Below are positions 24,750 to 35,100 of a stretch of DNA of 43,082 bases, in pieces. The DNA comes from Oscillospiraceae bacterium. Its GTDB lineage: Bacteria > Bacillota > Clostridia > UMGS1840 > HGM11507. The position numbers and the translations under genes were made by a program. The number at the start of each line of letters is the position of its first letter. Positions within the stretch are counted from its first letter, which is position 1. The stretch spans positions 1 to 43,082 of the forward strand of contig SVKB01000019.1 of the NCBI GenBank assembly GCA_015068665.1. Direction: 5' to 3'. Under the pieces are notes generated by a model. The model was not told the DNA's origin, searched no databases, and was given only the letters and a program-made list of their open reading frames with translations.

Positions 24750-25716
24750 TTTTTGCTACCCTCCCATACTTTTTAGGGGATATATACTTATCAATCAAAG
24801 GAGTAACAACATTTACAAGCATAATTGCATAGGAAACTCCTTCAGGATAGCCACCCTTTACTCTTATTAAAATTGTCAGAAAGCCTGCAAGAATACCTGC
24901 AACAACCTGCCCTGCCTTAGTGGTGGGAGTTGTTACATAGTCGGTAATCATAAAGAAGGCGCCGAACACTATACCGCCTGAAAAAACGGTAAACAATATA
25001 TCACCTGTAAACCAGCCCTCGTATCCGAAGATAAATCCGAACAGAGCCGAGGACAGTATATAGGACAAGGGTGCATGAAGAGTTATAACCCTTCTTGCAA
25101 GTAAATAAATTGCACCTATTAAAATAGCAATAACGCTGGTTTCACCTATACAGCCCGGAACCTTGCCGATAAACAAATCGGAATAGGGTGCTATAACACC
25201 CGAGGTTTTTACCATATATAAAGGGGTTGCACCGGTTACCGCATCGGTAAGCTCTAAGCTTGAAAATGCAGGCAGGGGTACACCTAACTTTACAAAAGCA
25301 GTGGTAAGCATCGGCCAGGAGGCTACTGCAAAAGCTCTTCCTGCCAGTGCCGGATTTATAAAATTCTGACCAAGTCCGCCAAAAAGCTGCTTGGCAATTA
25401 TGATTGCAAAGGCACTTGCCGCCACGAACACCCACCAGGGCGCGCTGGGAGGAAGAATAAGTGCAACCATTGCACCTGTTACACAGGCGCTTAAGTCATA
25501 AAGGGAGTTTTCCCTTTTAAATATATAATTCCATAAGCCCTCACATACCATTGCAGCCGCCATACTTATAAGAACCATGGTAAGAGCGCGTATTCCAAAC
25601 ACCCATATACCTGCTAAAAGGGTAGGAATAAGAGCAATAAGCACGTCTCTCATAATTGTACTTGTGGTCTGCCTTCCTGTTATATGAGGAGATGATGATA
25701 CAATAAGCTTTTCCAT
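24742..25716 (-). CDS. rnfD: Rnf complex subunit RnfD
   Basis: A 324-residue polytopic subunit carrying covalent FMN, with attachment motif TGATPLYM near residue 190, and a GLGQNFINPALAGRAF loop typical of RnfD/NqrB. It forms part of the Na+ or H+ path. The SD AAGGAGGG lies inside the last codons of rnfC. Confidence 0.95.
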   Translation of the reverse strand: MEKLIVSSSPHITGRQTTSTIMRDVLIALIPTLLAGIWVFGIRALTMVLISMAAAMVCEGLWNYIFKRENSLYDLSACVTGAMVALILPPSAPWWVFVAASAFAIIIAKQLFGGLGQNFINPALAGRAFAVASWPMLTTAFVKLGVPLPAFSSLELTDAVTGATPLYMVKTSGVIAPYSDLFIGKVPGCIGETSVIAILIGAIYLLARRVITLHAPLSYILSSALFGFIFGYEGWFTGDILFTVFSGGIVFGAFFMITDYVTTPTTKAGQVVAGILAGFLTILIRVKGGYPEGVSYAIMLVNVVTPLIDKYISPKKYGRVAKNG

Positions 25717-25717
25717 A

Positions 25718-27043
25718 TTATTTTCCCTCCTTCTTGCTTTGAAGCTGAAGCTTTGCCTTACCCATTCTTATATATTCAACAGGGTTTTTAAAGCTTGGGC
25801 AAACGAAGGAGCAGGAGCCGCATTCGATACAGTCCATAATATTATATTTCTTCATTTTTTCAAAGTCCTCAGCCTTTGAATACATGGAAATATATAAAGG
25901 CATAAGCCCCATAGGACAAGCGGAAACACACTTTCCGCATCTTACGCAGGGAAGCTCTTTTTTATCGTTTATAAGCTCGGGAGTCAGTGCTAAAAGCCCG
26001 GAGGTGCCCTTGATAACGGGGGTGTCAAGACTGTACTGACAAATTCCCATCATAGGACCGCCGCTTATAAGCTTTTTAACATTATCTTTAAGACCGCCTG
26101 CCTCGGCGATTATATCCTTAAAGGGAGTACCGATTGCAACTCTTAAATTGCAGGGCCTGTTGACACCGTCTCCTGTTACGGTAACAACTCTGTCCACCAC
26201 CGGTCTGCCTGTTTTTAATGTGTTTGCAATGGATACCGCAGTATCAACATTTATTACAATTGCACCAACATCAACGGGAAGCTTCCCGGAGGGAACCTCT
26301 TTTTTGGTAATTGCCTTTATAAGATGCTTTTCCGAGCCCTGCGGATATTTAGCCTTAAGAACGCATACCTTAACTGAGGTATCATCACCTAAAGCTTCTT
26401 CTATTTTCTTAATACCCTCGGGCTTATTATCCTCGATACCGATATAACCCTCTTTTAAATCAAAAAGCTTCATAACCGCTTTAAGACCGTAGATTATTTC
26501 TTCGGGATATTCAAGCATTGCACGGTAGTCGTTTGTAAGATAGGGCTCACATTCCGCACCGTTTACGATTATGTACTTTACCTCTTTATCGGGAGGAGGC
26601 GTTATTTTTACATGGGTAGGAAAGGCAGCTCCGCCCATACCTACAATACCTGCATTTTTAACAGCATCTCTTATCTGCTGCTTTGATAAAGAGGTGTAAT
26701 CACCGACCGGCTTTATTTCAGGATCCCATTCATCCTGAAAATCGTTTTCAATAACTACAGCGGGAGCCTTTACTCCGCTTGGATGATAACAGGCTTCAAT
26801 AGCAATAACCTTTCCCGAAACCGGTGAATGAACCGGTGCGGAAACGAAGGAATCGCTTTTTCCTATTAACTGACCCTTTTTAACAGCATCACCCACCAAA
26901 ACCGTAGGCTCGCAGGGTGCCCCTATATGCTGTCTTAAAGGCACATACAGCTTTTCGGGTGCTTTAAGAACCTTAATGGGAAGGTCCTTGGTAAGCCCCT
27001 TGGTTGAAGGCGGATGAACTCCGCCCTTGAAGGTTAACTTCAT
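25718..27043 (-). CDS. rnfC: Rnf complex subunit RnfC (NAD- and FMN-binding)
   Basis: A 441-residue peripheral subunit that reduces NAD+. It has a biotinyl/lipoyl-like N-terminal fold (FKGGVHPP start), the Gly-rich nucleotide loop GIVGMGGAAFPTH, an SLBB region, and two 4Fe-4S motifs, CVRCGKCVSACP and CIECGSCSFVCP. I chose the ATG at 27043, preceded by AAAGGAG. It is first in the complete rnfCDGEAB set, which makes an ion-pumping ferredoxin:NAD+ oxidoreductase. Whether the ion is Na+ or H+ cannot be told. Confidence 0.95.
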   Translation of the reverse strand: MKLTFKGGVHPPSTKGLTKDLPIKVLKAPEKLYVPLRQHIGAPCEPTVLVGDAVKKGQLIGKSDSFVSAPVHSPVSGKVIAIEACYHPSGVKAPAVVIENDFQDEWDPEIKPVGDYTSLSKQQIRDAVKNAGIVGMGGAAFPTHVKITPPPDKEVKYIIVNGAECEPYLTNDYRAMLEYPEEIIYGLKAVMKLFDLKEGYIGIEDNKPEGIKKIEEALGDDTSVKVCVLKAKYPQGSEKHLIKAITKKEVPSGKLPVDVGAIVINVDTAVSIANTLKTGRPVVDRVVTVTGDGVNRPCNLRVAIGTPFKDIIAEAGGLKDNVKKLISGGPMMGICQYSLDTPVIKGTSGLLALTPELINDKKELPCVRCGKCVSACPMGLMPLYISMYSKAEDFEKMKKYNIMDCIECGSCSFVCPSFKNPVEYIRMGKAKLQLQSKKEGK

Positions 27044-27080
27044 ACTTACTCCTTTCACGGTGTCCCTTAGCCGTTGACGG

Positions 27081-28916
27081 CTACGCTTCGGGAACGGTAT
27101 CCTCCGTTACCGGCGTATTTTCCCCGGGCACCTTCACCTCTTCCGAACTGTTTTCGGAGGAGGGTTCATTGTTTTCCCCAATATTTTCCGTTTCCTCGCC
27201 GGAAGAGATTTCAGAATCATTTTCCGGAAGGTCGGTATTTTCACCCTCGGAAGGAGCATCAGGACTTACGGGCTCATTGGGCGCCACAGTCTCATTATTT
27301 TCCTCCTCAGGCTTATTTTCGGAAGTGCCATCCCCTTCGGGAACGGTTACCTCCCCACCCTCCAAAGGTACTTCAGGTAAAGGCTCTTCCGCTGCCACTG
27401 CGGGGCCTACCTCAATAATCTTTGTAAGAGGGATATATACATTAGTGCCTAAGAAATCACGGCGGATTATATTTCCGCTTTCATCCTTAACCACCTTTGT
27501 TGCATTGATTTTGTATCCGTAAGAGCCGTTCTGCTTAACTCTTTCCTCACCGGGAGCAAGAGTGGATACCTCAACTCTCTTTTCGGTGAAGGGATAGCTT
27601 TCTACGGTATTTGTATAAAGCTCTACGGTATTGTTGTTTTCCTTTATTCCAAGAAGCGTTATGGTTAAAACTCCGCCACCTACCGAGGTTACTATTTTTA
27701 TCGGTGAGCTTAATGTGTTCTGGAATTTAAAATCTATAAAGCCGTATGCAACAGTTGCATCAAGCCCGTTTTTAACATAGGTTACCGTGTAGGAATGGTT
27801 TCTTCTTTCAACCACCTTTAAATCCGCATATAAAACTGCATTGTAAAGGGTTGAGGATACCTGACAGATACCTCCGCCAAGCTCTTCCACCAGACCGTCC
27901 TTGGTATAAACGGTTGCCACCGAAAAGCCTGCCGCCGGAGTTCTGGGACCTACTGCGCTGTTATAGGAGAATATGTCTCCCGGGTTTAAGATAATACCGT
28001 TTATACGGTTTGCCGCCTGAGTAACATTTTTGGTTCTTCCGATAATACCGCTGTTATACTTCGTGGTACGGCTTCCCAAAACATCCTTAAAAAGACCTCC
28101 GCTTAAATGCTCAACTCTTACCTCGGGGTATTTTTTTGTAACGGGAATTGTGAAAGTGGTTTTCCCGTCTGAAAGAGCCTTTTCAATATCCTCTATGTTA
28201 CATAAAACACCAATGGTATGAGGAGTTACTACTGTTTTTCCGTCAACTGTTTCCTGAGCTGCATTCTGAGGCTTTACATAAATACGCTCATAAATATCCT
28301 CAGCAGTAACCTTTTCGGGACGGTAGGTATTTAAGTTAATGCTTCGTTCTTTTTCGTCAATTACCGCCATGGTGTCATTATAAAGCTTTTCGTAATCAAC
28401 CAGCTTGAAATCGTCACTTATTCTTACAGAGGCGGAATTTTCATATATATGAATTTCGTAATTGTAAAGGTCAACATTGTTTGCCTTCATAAGAGTATCA
28501 ACGGTGTCGGCAAAAACCTCCTTATCCTCCTTATAGCTTGTTTCAAGAGGAATATAGGAAATCTTTGATTTTACAAGGTCAAAAATCCCTGTTTCTCTCC
28601 CCACCTTAAAGGCTTGGTCGACTACCCCTTCAATATCATGGGTAATACCTGCACCGTCAGGAGCAAATTCAAAGCTTTTTTCTCCGTAGGTAACCTTTAT
28701 GGGATTTGATGTGTTAAGGTTTCTGCTCATTAAAAGAGAGGTTGCCTCATCCTTTGTAAGGGATCCTAAATACACACCCTCATAGGTAACATTCGAAAGT
28801 ATTTTATCGCTTTTTTTAAACTGAACCGCACCGTATACGCACAGCCCCAGTGAAAGTGCCAGCACCACTCCAAGCGAAATTAATGAAATCAGGATAATTT
28901 TCTTTTTAGTCGTCAT
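27081..28916 (-). CDS. VanW-family envelope protein with G5 domain
   Basis: A 611-residue protein with one N-terminal membrane helix (residues 7-29), two putative peptidoglycan-binding (PG_binding_4) regions up to about 270, and a VanW domain around 285-415 (NPGDIFSYN, GGGICQVSSTLYNA, RRNHSYTVTYV). A G5-like domain lies at 430-495, followed by a Glu/Pro/Ser-rich tail of over 100 residues that probably spans or lies in the wall. The VanW function is unproven despite its presence in vancomycin clusters, and there are no van genes here. It sits between the NUDIX gene and rnfC with 15 and 37-bp gaps. Confidence 0.88.
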   Translation of the reverse strand: MTTKKKIILISLISLGVVLALSLGLCVYGAVQFKKSDKILSNVTYEGVYLGSLTKDEATSLLMSRNLNTSNPIKVTYGEKSFEFAPDGAGITHDIEGVVDQAFKVGRETGIFDLVKSKISYIPLETSYKEDKEVFADTVDTLMKANNVDLYNYEIHIYENSASVRISDDFKLVDYEKLYNDTMAVIDEKERSINLNTYRPEKVTAEDIYERIYVKPQNAAQETVDGKTVVTPHTIGVLCNIEDIEKALSDGKTTFTIPVTKKYPEVRVEHLSGGLFKDVLGSRTTKYNSGIIGRTKNVTQAANRINGIILNPGDIFSYNSAVGPRTPAAGFSVATVYTKDGLVEELGGGICQVSSTLYNAVLYADLKVVERRNHSYTVTYVKNGLDATVAYGFIDFKFQNTLSSPIKIVTSVGGGVLTITLLGIKENNNTVELYTNTVESYPFTEKRVEVSTLAPGEERVKQNGSYGYKINATKVVKDESGNIIRRDFLGTNVYIPLTKIIEVGPAVAAEEPLPEVPLEGGEVTVPEGDGTSENKPEEENNETVAPNEPVSPDAPSEGENTDLPENDSEISSGEETENIGENNEPSSENSSEEVKVPGENTPVTEDTVPEA

Positions 28917-28931
28917 AATAATAAATCCCCG

Positions 28932-29507
28932 CTACTTATTTACATAAAATTTGATAAGCTCGGCACGGAAGCGACCCCAGTCTCTCCAGCCGCCTTCTAT
29001 TCTTTCCAAAATTCCCGAAAGAGCCGAAAGCCCTTGAAAATCTGTTTCCTTATAGTCTGCAATTTCATCCTCCAGGGCATCGTCAATAATATTTCCCGAT
29101 ACCTCTTTTATAATAAAAAGATAAGAATAAAATTTTATAACATCCTCTTTATAATGAATATCATATTCAATAATTCCGTGAAAATTCTCAATCTCGAATT
29201 TAACTCCAAGCTCTTCTGCAACCTCACGGTAAAGAGCATCAATTGCCTTTTCGTTAAAATTGATTCCACCCGTGGGAATCCTGTATGCCGATTTAGGATA
29301 GCGTCGGCTTCTTATAACAACGAAGCTTCCGTTTTTCCTGATAAGCAAAAAGCCTACCTCACCGCGACGGTTGGTTTCCAAGGTTTTCTGAAAATCCCTG
29401 AAATACTTCTCGCTTCTGAATCTTAAGGTAACCTTTTTAACGGGCGCATCCGTATTATACCTTGAGCAAAGCTCCATATATTCATTTTCTACATATTTTT
29501 CAAGCAA
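28932..29507 (-). CDS. NUDIX hydrolase
   Basis: The NUDIX box is complete (G-x5-E-x7-RE-x-x-EE-x-G at GGINFNEKA...REVAEELGV), so the protein should hydrolyse a nucleoside diphosphate linked to another group, with Mg2+. The exact substrate is unknown. I chose the TTG at 29507 because AAGGAGGTG lies 9 nt upstream. The in-frame ATG 57 bases earlier would put that site inside the gene and adds a Cys/Arg-rich start unlike the family. The resulting length is 191 residues. It begins the long minus-strand run toward rnf. Confidence 0.83.
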   Translation of the reverse strand: MLEKYVENEYMELCSRYNTDAPVKKVTLRFRSEKYFRDFQKTLETNRRGEVGFLLIRKNGSFVVIRSRRYPKSAYRIPTGGINFNEKAIDALYREVAEELGVKFEIENFHGIIEYDIHYKEDVIKFYSYLFIIKEVSGNIIDDALEDEIADYKETDFQGLSALSGILERIEGGWRDWGRFRAELIKFYVNK

Positions 29508-29544
29508 ACGGATACACCTCCTTAAAAAACAAATTAACAGTGAA

Positions 29545-29636
29545 TGCCTGAACCGACATTTCATTCGGCAGATATCATCCGCCCGTATGCTTTAGAAAAT
29601 CCCAAAGGGATTTTAACCGGGTTTTGCAAAACAATA
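29545..29636. repeat. Short hairpin-rich remnant
   Basis: An 8-bp AAAATCCC/GGGATTTT hairpin and the 12-bp palindrome GTTTTGCAAAAC follow CATTCGGCA and ATCCGCCC elements like those in the hairpin arrays, but without the ATATCGAG linkers. It lies directly after the deaminase stop and may end that operon. Confidence 0.5.
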
Positions 29637-30923
29637 CTAAAAAATTTTTTCCTTTATTTTTCTTATCTCTGATTTTAATTTTTCAATATCTATTGTCTTG
29701 TATTCGCCGTTATCGTAAAGGATTTTTCCGCCCGCAACCGTTATGGTAACCTCACAGCCGGTAGAGGCATAGACAATATTATTAACGGGATTATGCATCG
29801 GCTCGTGATAAATTTCATCACCCTTTAAAATTGCAAAATCCGCATCAAAGCCTTCCTTTAAAATTCCCTTTTTATCTCTTCCCATAGCTCTTGCACCGTT
29901 TAAGGTTGCCATTTTTAAAATCTCCATGGGAGAAACCAAAGAGGGATCGGAATTTTTATTACACATTAAAAGAGCCGCAGTGTTAAGCTCGGATAACATA
30001 TTTAAGTTATTGTTGCTTGAAGCACCGTCGGTACCCAAAGCAATATTTATCCCTGCCTCTTTATACTTATAAATATCCGCAATCCCGCTTCCTAACTTCA
30101 GATTACTCTTAGGGCAATGGGCAATATAATGGCCCTTTAAAAGCTCAATATCCTTATCATTCAGCCAAACGCAGTGGGCAAAGGTACCGGGCTTTTCCAA
30201 AAGTCCTGCTTCCTTATAAATTTCAACGGGAGTTTTACCGTATTTTTTCATACAGTCCGAAACCTCGGTTTCATTCTCCGAAAGATGGGAGGTTACGGGG
30301 ATATTATAATTAGCAGACAAAGCACCGATATATTTTAAATAGTTATATTCACAGGTATAAACCGCGTGAGGAGAAAGCTCAACCCTTAAAAGGTCATCCT
30401 TACAGCCGTTATATTCCTTATAAAGGCTTAAGGCTTCCTTTATACGGATATCCTCCGAATAGTCAGCGTTATCGTCAAATGAGGTCAGCCCTCTTGAAAG
30501 ATTGGCGTTAAAGCCTGCATCTATATAAGCCCTTGCACCCGAATCCATGAAAAAGTAACTGTCCGAGGTAATGGTACAGCCGAATCTTAAAAGCTCTGCA
30601 ATACCAAGAAGGGTGCCCCAATAAATCTCGTCAGGGCCCAGTTTATCCTCAATTGGGAAAATCTTCTCAAAAAGCCACTCCTGAAGCTTATACCCCTCCG
30701 AATAGCTTCTGAGAAGGGACATTGCGGTATGCCCGTGAGCATTGGAAAGGCCGGGAATAACAACCTTTCCCTTACCGTCATAAATATAGTCATATTCCGA
30801 CTCCACGGGAGCTTCATATCCCACATATTTAATTTTCTTCCCCTCGGTGCCCAGGTAACCGTTTTTTATAATTTTGCCGTCATCCATTGTGACAATGGTA
30901 GCATTTTTAATAAGTATACTCAT
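29637..30923 (-). CDS. mtaD: 5-methylthioadenosine/S-adenosylhomocysteine deaminase
   Basis: A 428-residue amidohydrolase. The metal-site motifs are NAHGHTAM (near residue 64), HLSENETE (near 215), the FAHCVWL His and the late TDGASSNN Asp. The family deaminates MTA, SAH or related adenosines to inosyl products. It starts 4 bp after the ahcY stop, with CTGGAG inside the ahcY end. Placed beside ahcY, I infer it makes S-inosylhomocysteine, which the neighbour then cleaves. Confidence 0.9.
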   Translation of the reverse strand: MSILIKNATIVTMDDGKIIKNGYLGTEGKKIKYVGYEAPVESEYDYIYDGKGKVVIPGLSNAHGHTAMSLLRSYSEGYKLQEWLFEKIFPIEDKLGPDEIYWGTLLGIAELLRFGCTITSDSYFFMDSGARAYIDAGFNANLSRGLTSFDDNADYSEDIRIKEALSLYKEYNGCKDDLLRVELSPHAVYTCEYNYLKYIGALSANYNIPVTSHLSENETEVSDCMKKYGKTPVEIYKEAGLLEKPGTFAHCVWLNDKDIELLKGHYIAHCPKSNLKLGSGIADIYKYKEAGINIALGTDGASSNNNLNMLSELNTAALLMCNKNSDPSLVSPMEILKMATLNGARAMGRDKKGILKEGFDADFAILKGDEIYHEPMHNPVNNIVYASTGCEVTITVAGGKILYDNGEYKTIDIEKLKSEIRKIKEKIF

Positions 30924-30927
30924 TTAA

Positions 30928-32151
30928 TTACTCCAGATAGCTGTCAATATATCTTGCCTGCTCTTCGGTTAAGGTGTCAATGGAAACACCTAAGGATTTA
31001 AGCTTGATTCCCGCAACATATTTGTCTAATTCTTCGGGAACGTTATAAACCTTATTTTCCATATTCTGATAGTTTTCGTTTATATACTTTAAGCTTAATG
31101 CCTGAATGGAAAAGCTCATATCCATAATTTCGGCAGGGTGTCCGTCGCCTGCGGCAAGATTAACAAGTCTGCCCTCTGCAAGAAGGTTTCTTACCTTACC
31201 GTCCTTACCGAAATAGCCCTCAATGTTGTTTCTTACAACCTTCTTTTCGGTAGAGATTTCCATTAAATGGTTTTTATTTATTTCAACATCAAAGTGGCCT
31301 GCATTTGCTAAAATTACACCGTCCTTCATATTAAGAAGGTGCTCTTTGGTGATAACATCCTTACAGCCTGTTACGGTAACAAAGATATCTCCCACCTTCG
31401 AAGCCTCCTCCATGGACATTACCGAAAAGCCGTCCATAACCGCTTCAATTGCCTTTATCGGGTCAACCTCGCAGACAATAACCTTTGCTCCAAGCCCTTT
31501 GGCTCTCATAGCGGTACCCTTACCGCACCATCCGTAGCCTGCAACAACAACATATTTACTGCTGACAATAAGGTTGGTGGTACGGTTGATACCGTCCCAA
31601 ACCGACTGACCTGTTCCGTAACGGTTGTCAAATAAATATTTACAGTATGCATCATTGGCGGAAATAACAGGGAATTTAAGCTCTCCTGCCTTTTCTCTTG
31701 CCTTAAGTCTTAGTATACCTGTGGTGGTTTCCTCGGTTCCCCCCTGAAGCTTTTCGATAAGCTCGGGATATTCCGAGTGAATAAGATTGGTTAAATCACC
31801 GCCGTCATCCATTATAATATCCGGACCGTTTGAAAGAGCATTTCTTAAATCGTTGAAATATTCCTCCTCGGTTTCGCCGTGCTTACCGTAAACAGTAATT
31901 CCGTAAACCTCTCTTAAAGCCAGTGCAACATCGTCCTGAGTGGAAAGAGGATTACAGCCGGTAGCTGTAACCAATGCTCCCCCCGCCTTTAAAACAGTTG
32001 CAAAATAAGCAGTTTTAGCCTCCAGGTGAATACAAATGGTAATTTTTTTACCGCTGAAGGGCTTTGTTCTTTCAAATTCTTCCCTGATTGTATTTAAAAT
32101 AGGCATATTTCTTGATACCCATTCTATCTTGTTTCTTCCGCTTTCAAGCAT
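30928..32151 (-). CDS. ahcY: Adenosylhomocysteinase-family enzyme, possibly S-inosylhomocysteine hydrolase
   Basis: A 407-residue NAD-dependent hydrolase that splits S-adenosyl- or S-inosylhomocysteine into homocysteine and the nucleoside. NAD motif GYGWCGKG, DDGGDLTNLIH, the NDAYCKYLFDNRYGTGQS block and GHFDVEI are present. It is of the shorter archaeal/Thermotoga type. Where animal enzymes have HMTVETA, whose Thr and Glu hold the adenine, this one has HLEAKTA. This change and the adjacent deaminase suit an inosyl substrate. AAGGAG precedes the ATG. The gap from purL is 13 bp. Confidence 0.88.
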   Translation of the reverse strand: MLESGRNKIEWVSRNMPILNTIREEFERTKPFSGKKITICIHLEAKTAYFATVLKAGGALVTATGCNPLSTQDDVALALREVYGITVYGKHGETEEEYFNDLRNALSNGPDIIMDDGGDLTNLIHSEYPELIEKLQGGTEETTTGILRLKAREKAGELKFPVISANDAYCKYLFDNRYGTGQSVWDGINRTTNLIVSSKYVVVAGYGWCGKGTAMRAKGLGAKVIVCEVDPIKAIEAVMDGFSVMSMEEASKVGDIFVTVTGCKDVITKEHLLNMKDGVILANAGHFDVEINKNHLMEISTEKKVVRNNIEGYFGKDGKVRNLLAEGRLVNLAAGDGHPAEIMDMSFSIQALSLKYINENYQNMENKVYNVPEELDKYVAGIKLKSLGVSIDTLTEEQARYIDSYLE

Positions 32152-32164
32152 GCTTTACTTCTCC

Positions 32165-35100
32165 TTATTTAAAGTATGATACACCCGCTTCGAATATCTT
32201 CATATCGAAATCGCCGTGTATGTTCTTATAAAGATTGTCACCGATTCTCTCCGAGTGACCCATCTTACCCAAAATCCTTCCGTCAAGGCTGGTGATACCT
32301 TCAACCGCATAGTTGGAGCCGTTGGGATTTGCATATTTCTCATAGGTAGGATTACCGCTTGCGTCTACATAGCAGGTAGCAATCTGACCGTTTTTAACTA
32401 ACTTTGCCATAAGCTCGTCGCTTACTATAAATCTTCCCTCACCGTGTGAAAGAGGTACCTTATAAATTTCGCCTGCATTAACATTTGCAAACCATGGAGA
32501 TTTATCCGACATAACCTTGATGTCCGCCATAGTGGAAACGTGTCTGCCGATTGTGTTATAGGTAAGTGTAGGACAGGTGTCATCAGTATCAATAACCTGA
32601 CCGAAGGGCACAAGACCAAGCTTGATTAAAGCCTGGAAGCCGTTACATATACCAAGCATAAGTCCGTCACGGTTATTAAGCATATCGTGCAGTGCCTCTT
32701 TAACCAGCTCATTACGAAGGGCAGTTGCAATGAACTTACCCGAGCCGTCAGGCTCGTCACCGCCTGAAAATCCGCCCGGAAGCATAACTATCTGAGCAGT
32801 TTTTATAGCATTTGCAAGATATTTTGCCGAATCTAAAACATCAGTTTTCTTAAGGTTTTTAAATACTATGATTTCAGCCTCTGCACCTGCAAGCTCAAAG
32901 CGCTTTGCAGTATCGTATTCACAGTTTGTACCGGGGAATACGGGGATAACAACCTTTGGCTTAGGCAGTTTAATTGAAGGTGAATTGGTGTTTCTTCCCT
33001 TATAGAGAGGAATATTTATTTCCTTTTCCTCCTCAACTGCCTTTGCAGTTTTATAAACTCCCTCAAGAGGATTTACAAAGGCGTCAATAAGCACATCAAG
33101 ATTTATTTCTTCGCTTCCGACTGTAACCTTTCCTTCCTCGGTTGTGTAGCCGATTACCTTACCTTCAATTTCAAAGTCCTTATCCACTTCGACAATGTAT
33201 GAGCCGTAGCCTGCATTATAAAGGCTATCGGTATTTTCAAATTTAAAGCCGATTTTATTACCGAAGCACATTTTTAAAACCGCCTCGGCAACACCGCCCA
33301 TTGGAACCGCATAAGCAGAATATGCCTTCTTATCCTTGATAAGCTCATAAACCTTCTTGCTTATAGCTGTAAAGTCGGCAAAATCAGGCAGGAATCCGTT
33401 TTTCTTATTTTCAATCAGAACTGCCTTGGTATTGGTTTTCTTGAATTCGGGTGAAATGATATCATCCGTTGAGGTTGGAGCAATAGCAAAGGAAACCAGA
33501 GTAGGAACAACATCCATATCGTTAAAGGAACCGCTCATTGAGTCCTTACCGCCGATTGCCGCAAGCTTTAACTCCTTCTGAGCTAAAAATGCACCTAAAA
33601 GCGCCTGCATGGGCTCGCCCCATCTTTCCTTATCCGAGCCAAGCTTTTTAAAGTATTCCTGCAAAGTTAAATAAATCTTTTCTATATCACAGCCGGTTGC
33701 AACCACTCTTGCGATAGAATGGATAATTGCATAAACACCGCTGTAGAAGGGACTCTTTGCAGCCATCTTATTGTCATAACCGTAAGACATAACGGTTGCG
33801 GTTTTGGTTTCACCCTTTATAAGAGGAATTTTAGCCGCCATTGATTCGGTGGGGGTAAGCTCATACTTACCGCCAAAGGGCATAAGCACGGTGTTTGCAC
33901 CGATGGTGGAGTCAAACATTTCGCCAAGACCCTTCTGCATACAAACATTCAAGTCGGATAAAAGCTCCTTGAACTGTTCTTCGTAGGATTTTGAAGTATC
34001 GGGCTTTATGCTTTCAAATATATCGGTAGCTTTATTTTCCTTAATTAAAATATCGGTTTCTCTTCTTCCGCCGTTGGAATTTAAAAATTCTCTTGAAATA
34101 TCAACAATCTTATCTCCCTGCCAGAAAAGCTTCAGTCTCTTTTCCTCGGTAACGGTGGCAACAACAGTTGCCTCAATGTTTTCCTTACCCGCTTCCTCAA
34201 TCATCTTTTCCTTGTCACAGTCTCTTACAACCACAGCCATTCTTTCCTGAGATTCGGAGATTGCAAGCTCGGTACCGTCAAGACCTGCATACTTTTTGGG
34301 AACCTTATCAAGATTGATTAAAAGACCGTCGGCAAGCTCGCCGATAGCAACCGAAACACCGCCTGCACCAAAGTCATTACATCTTCTTATAAGTCTTGTA
34401 ACTTCAGGGTTTCTGAATAATCTCTGAAGCTTTCTTTCCTCGGGAGGATTACCCTTCTGAACCTCTGCACCGCAGTTTTCAAGGGATTTATCAGTATGAG
34501 CCTTGGAGGAGCCTGTTGCACCGCCGCAGCCGTCTCTTCCCGTTTTACCGCCAAGAAGGATTACAACATCCCCCGGCTCGGGAACCTCTCTTATAACATT
34601 GCTCTTGGGAGCGGCACCCACAACGGCACCAATCTCAAGTCTTTTAGCCTTGTAGGATTCGTCATAGATTTCTCTTACCAGACCTGTTGCAAGACCAATC
34701 TGGTTACCGTAGGAGCTGTAGCCTGCAGCTGCGGTTTTGGAAATCTTTCTCTGAGGAAGCTTACCCGGTAAGGTTTCGGATAAAGGAACTCTCGGGTCAC
34801 CGCTTCCTGTAACTCTCATAGCCTGATATACATAGGAACGGCCTGATAAGGGGTCACGGATAGCGCCGCCGAGGCAGGTAGCCGCACCGCCGAAGGGCTC
34901 GATTTCGGTAGGATGGTTATGAGTTTCGTTTTTAAACATTACAAGCCATTTTTCTGTTTTCCCGTCAACATCCACGTCAACCTCAATAGAGCAGGCATTT
35001 ATTTCCTCGGATTCGTCAAGATTCTTTAAAACTCCGTCCTTCTTAAGCTCTTTGGTTGCAATGGTTGCAATATCCATAAAGCACATATCCTTGGGTGTTC

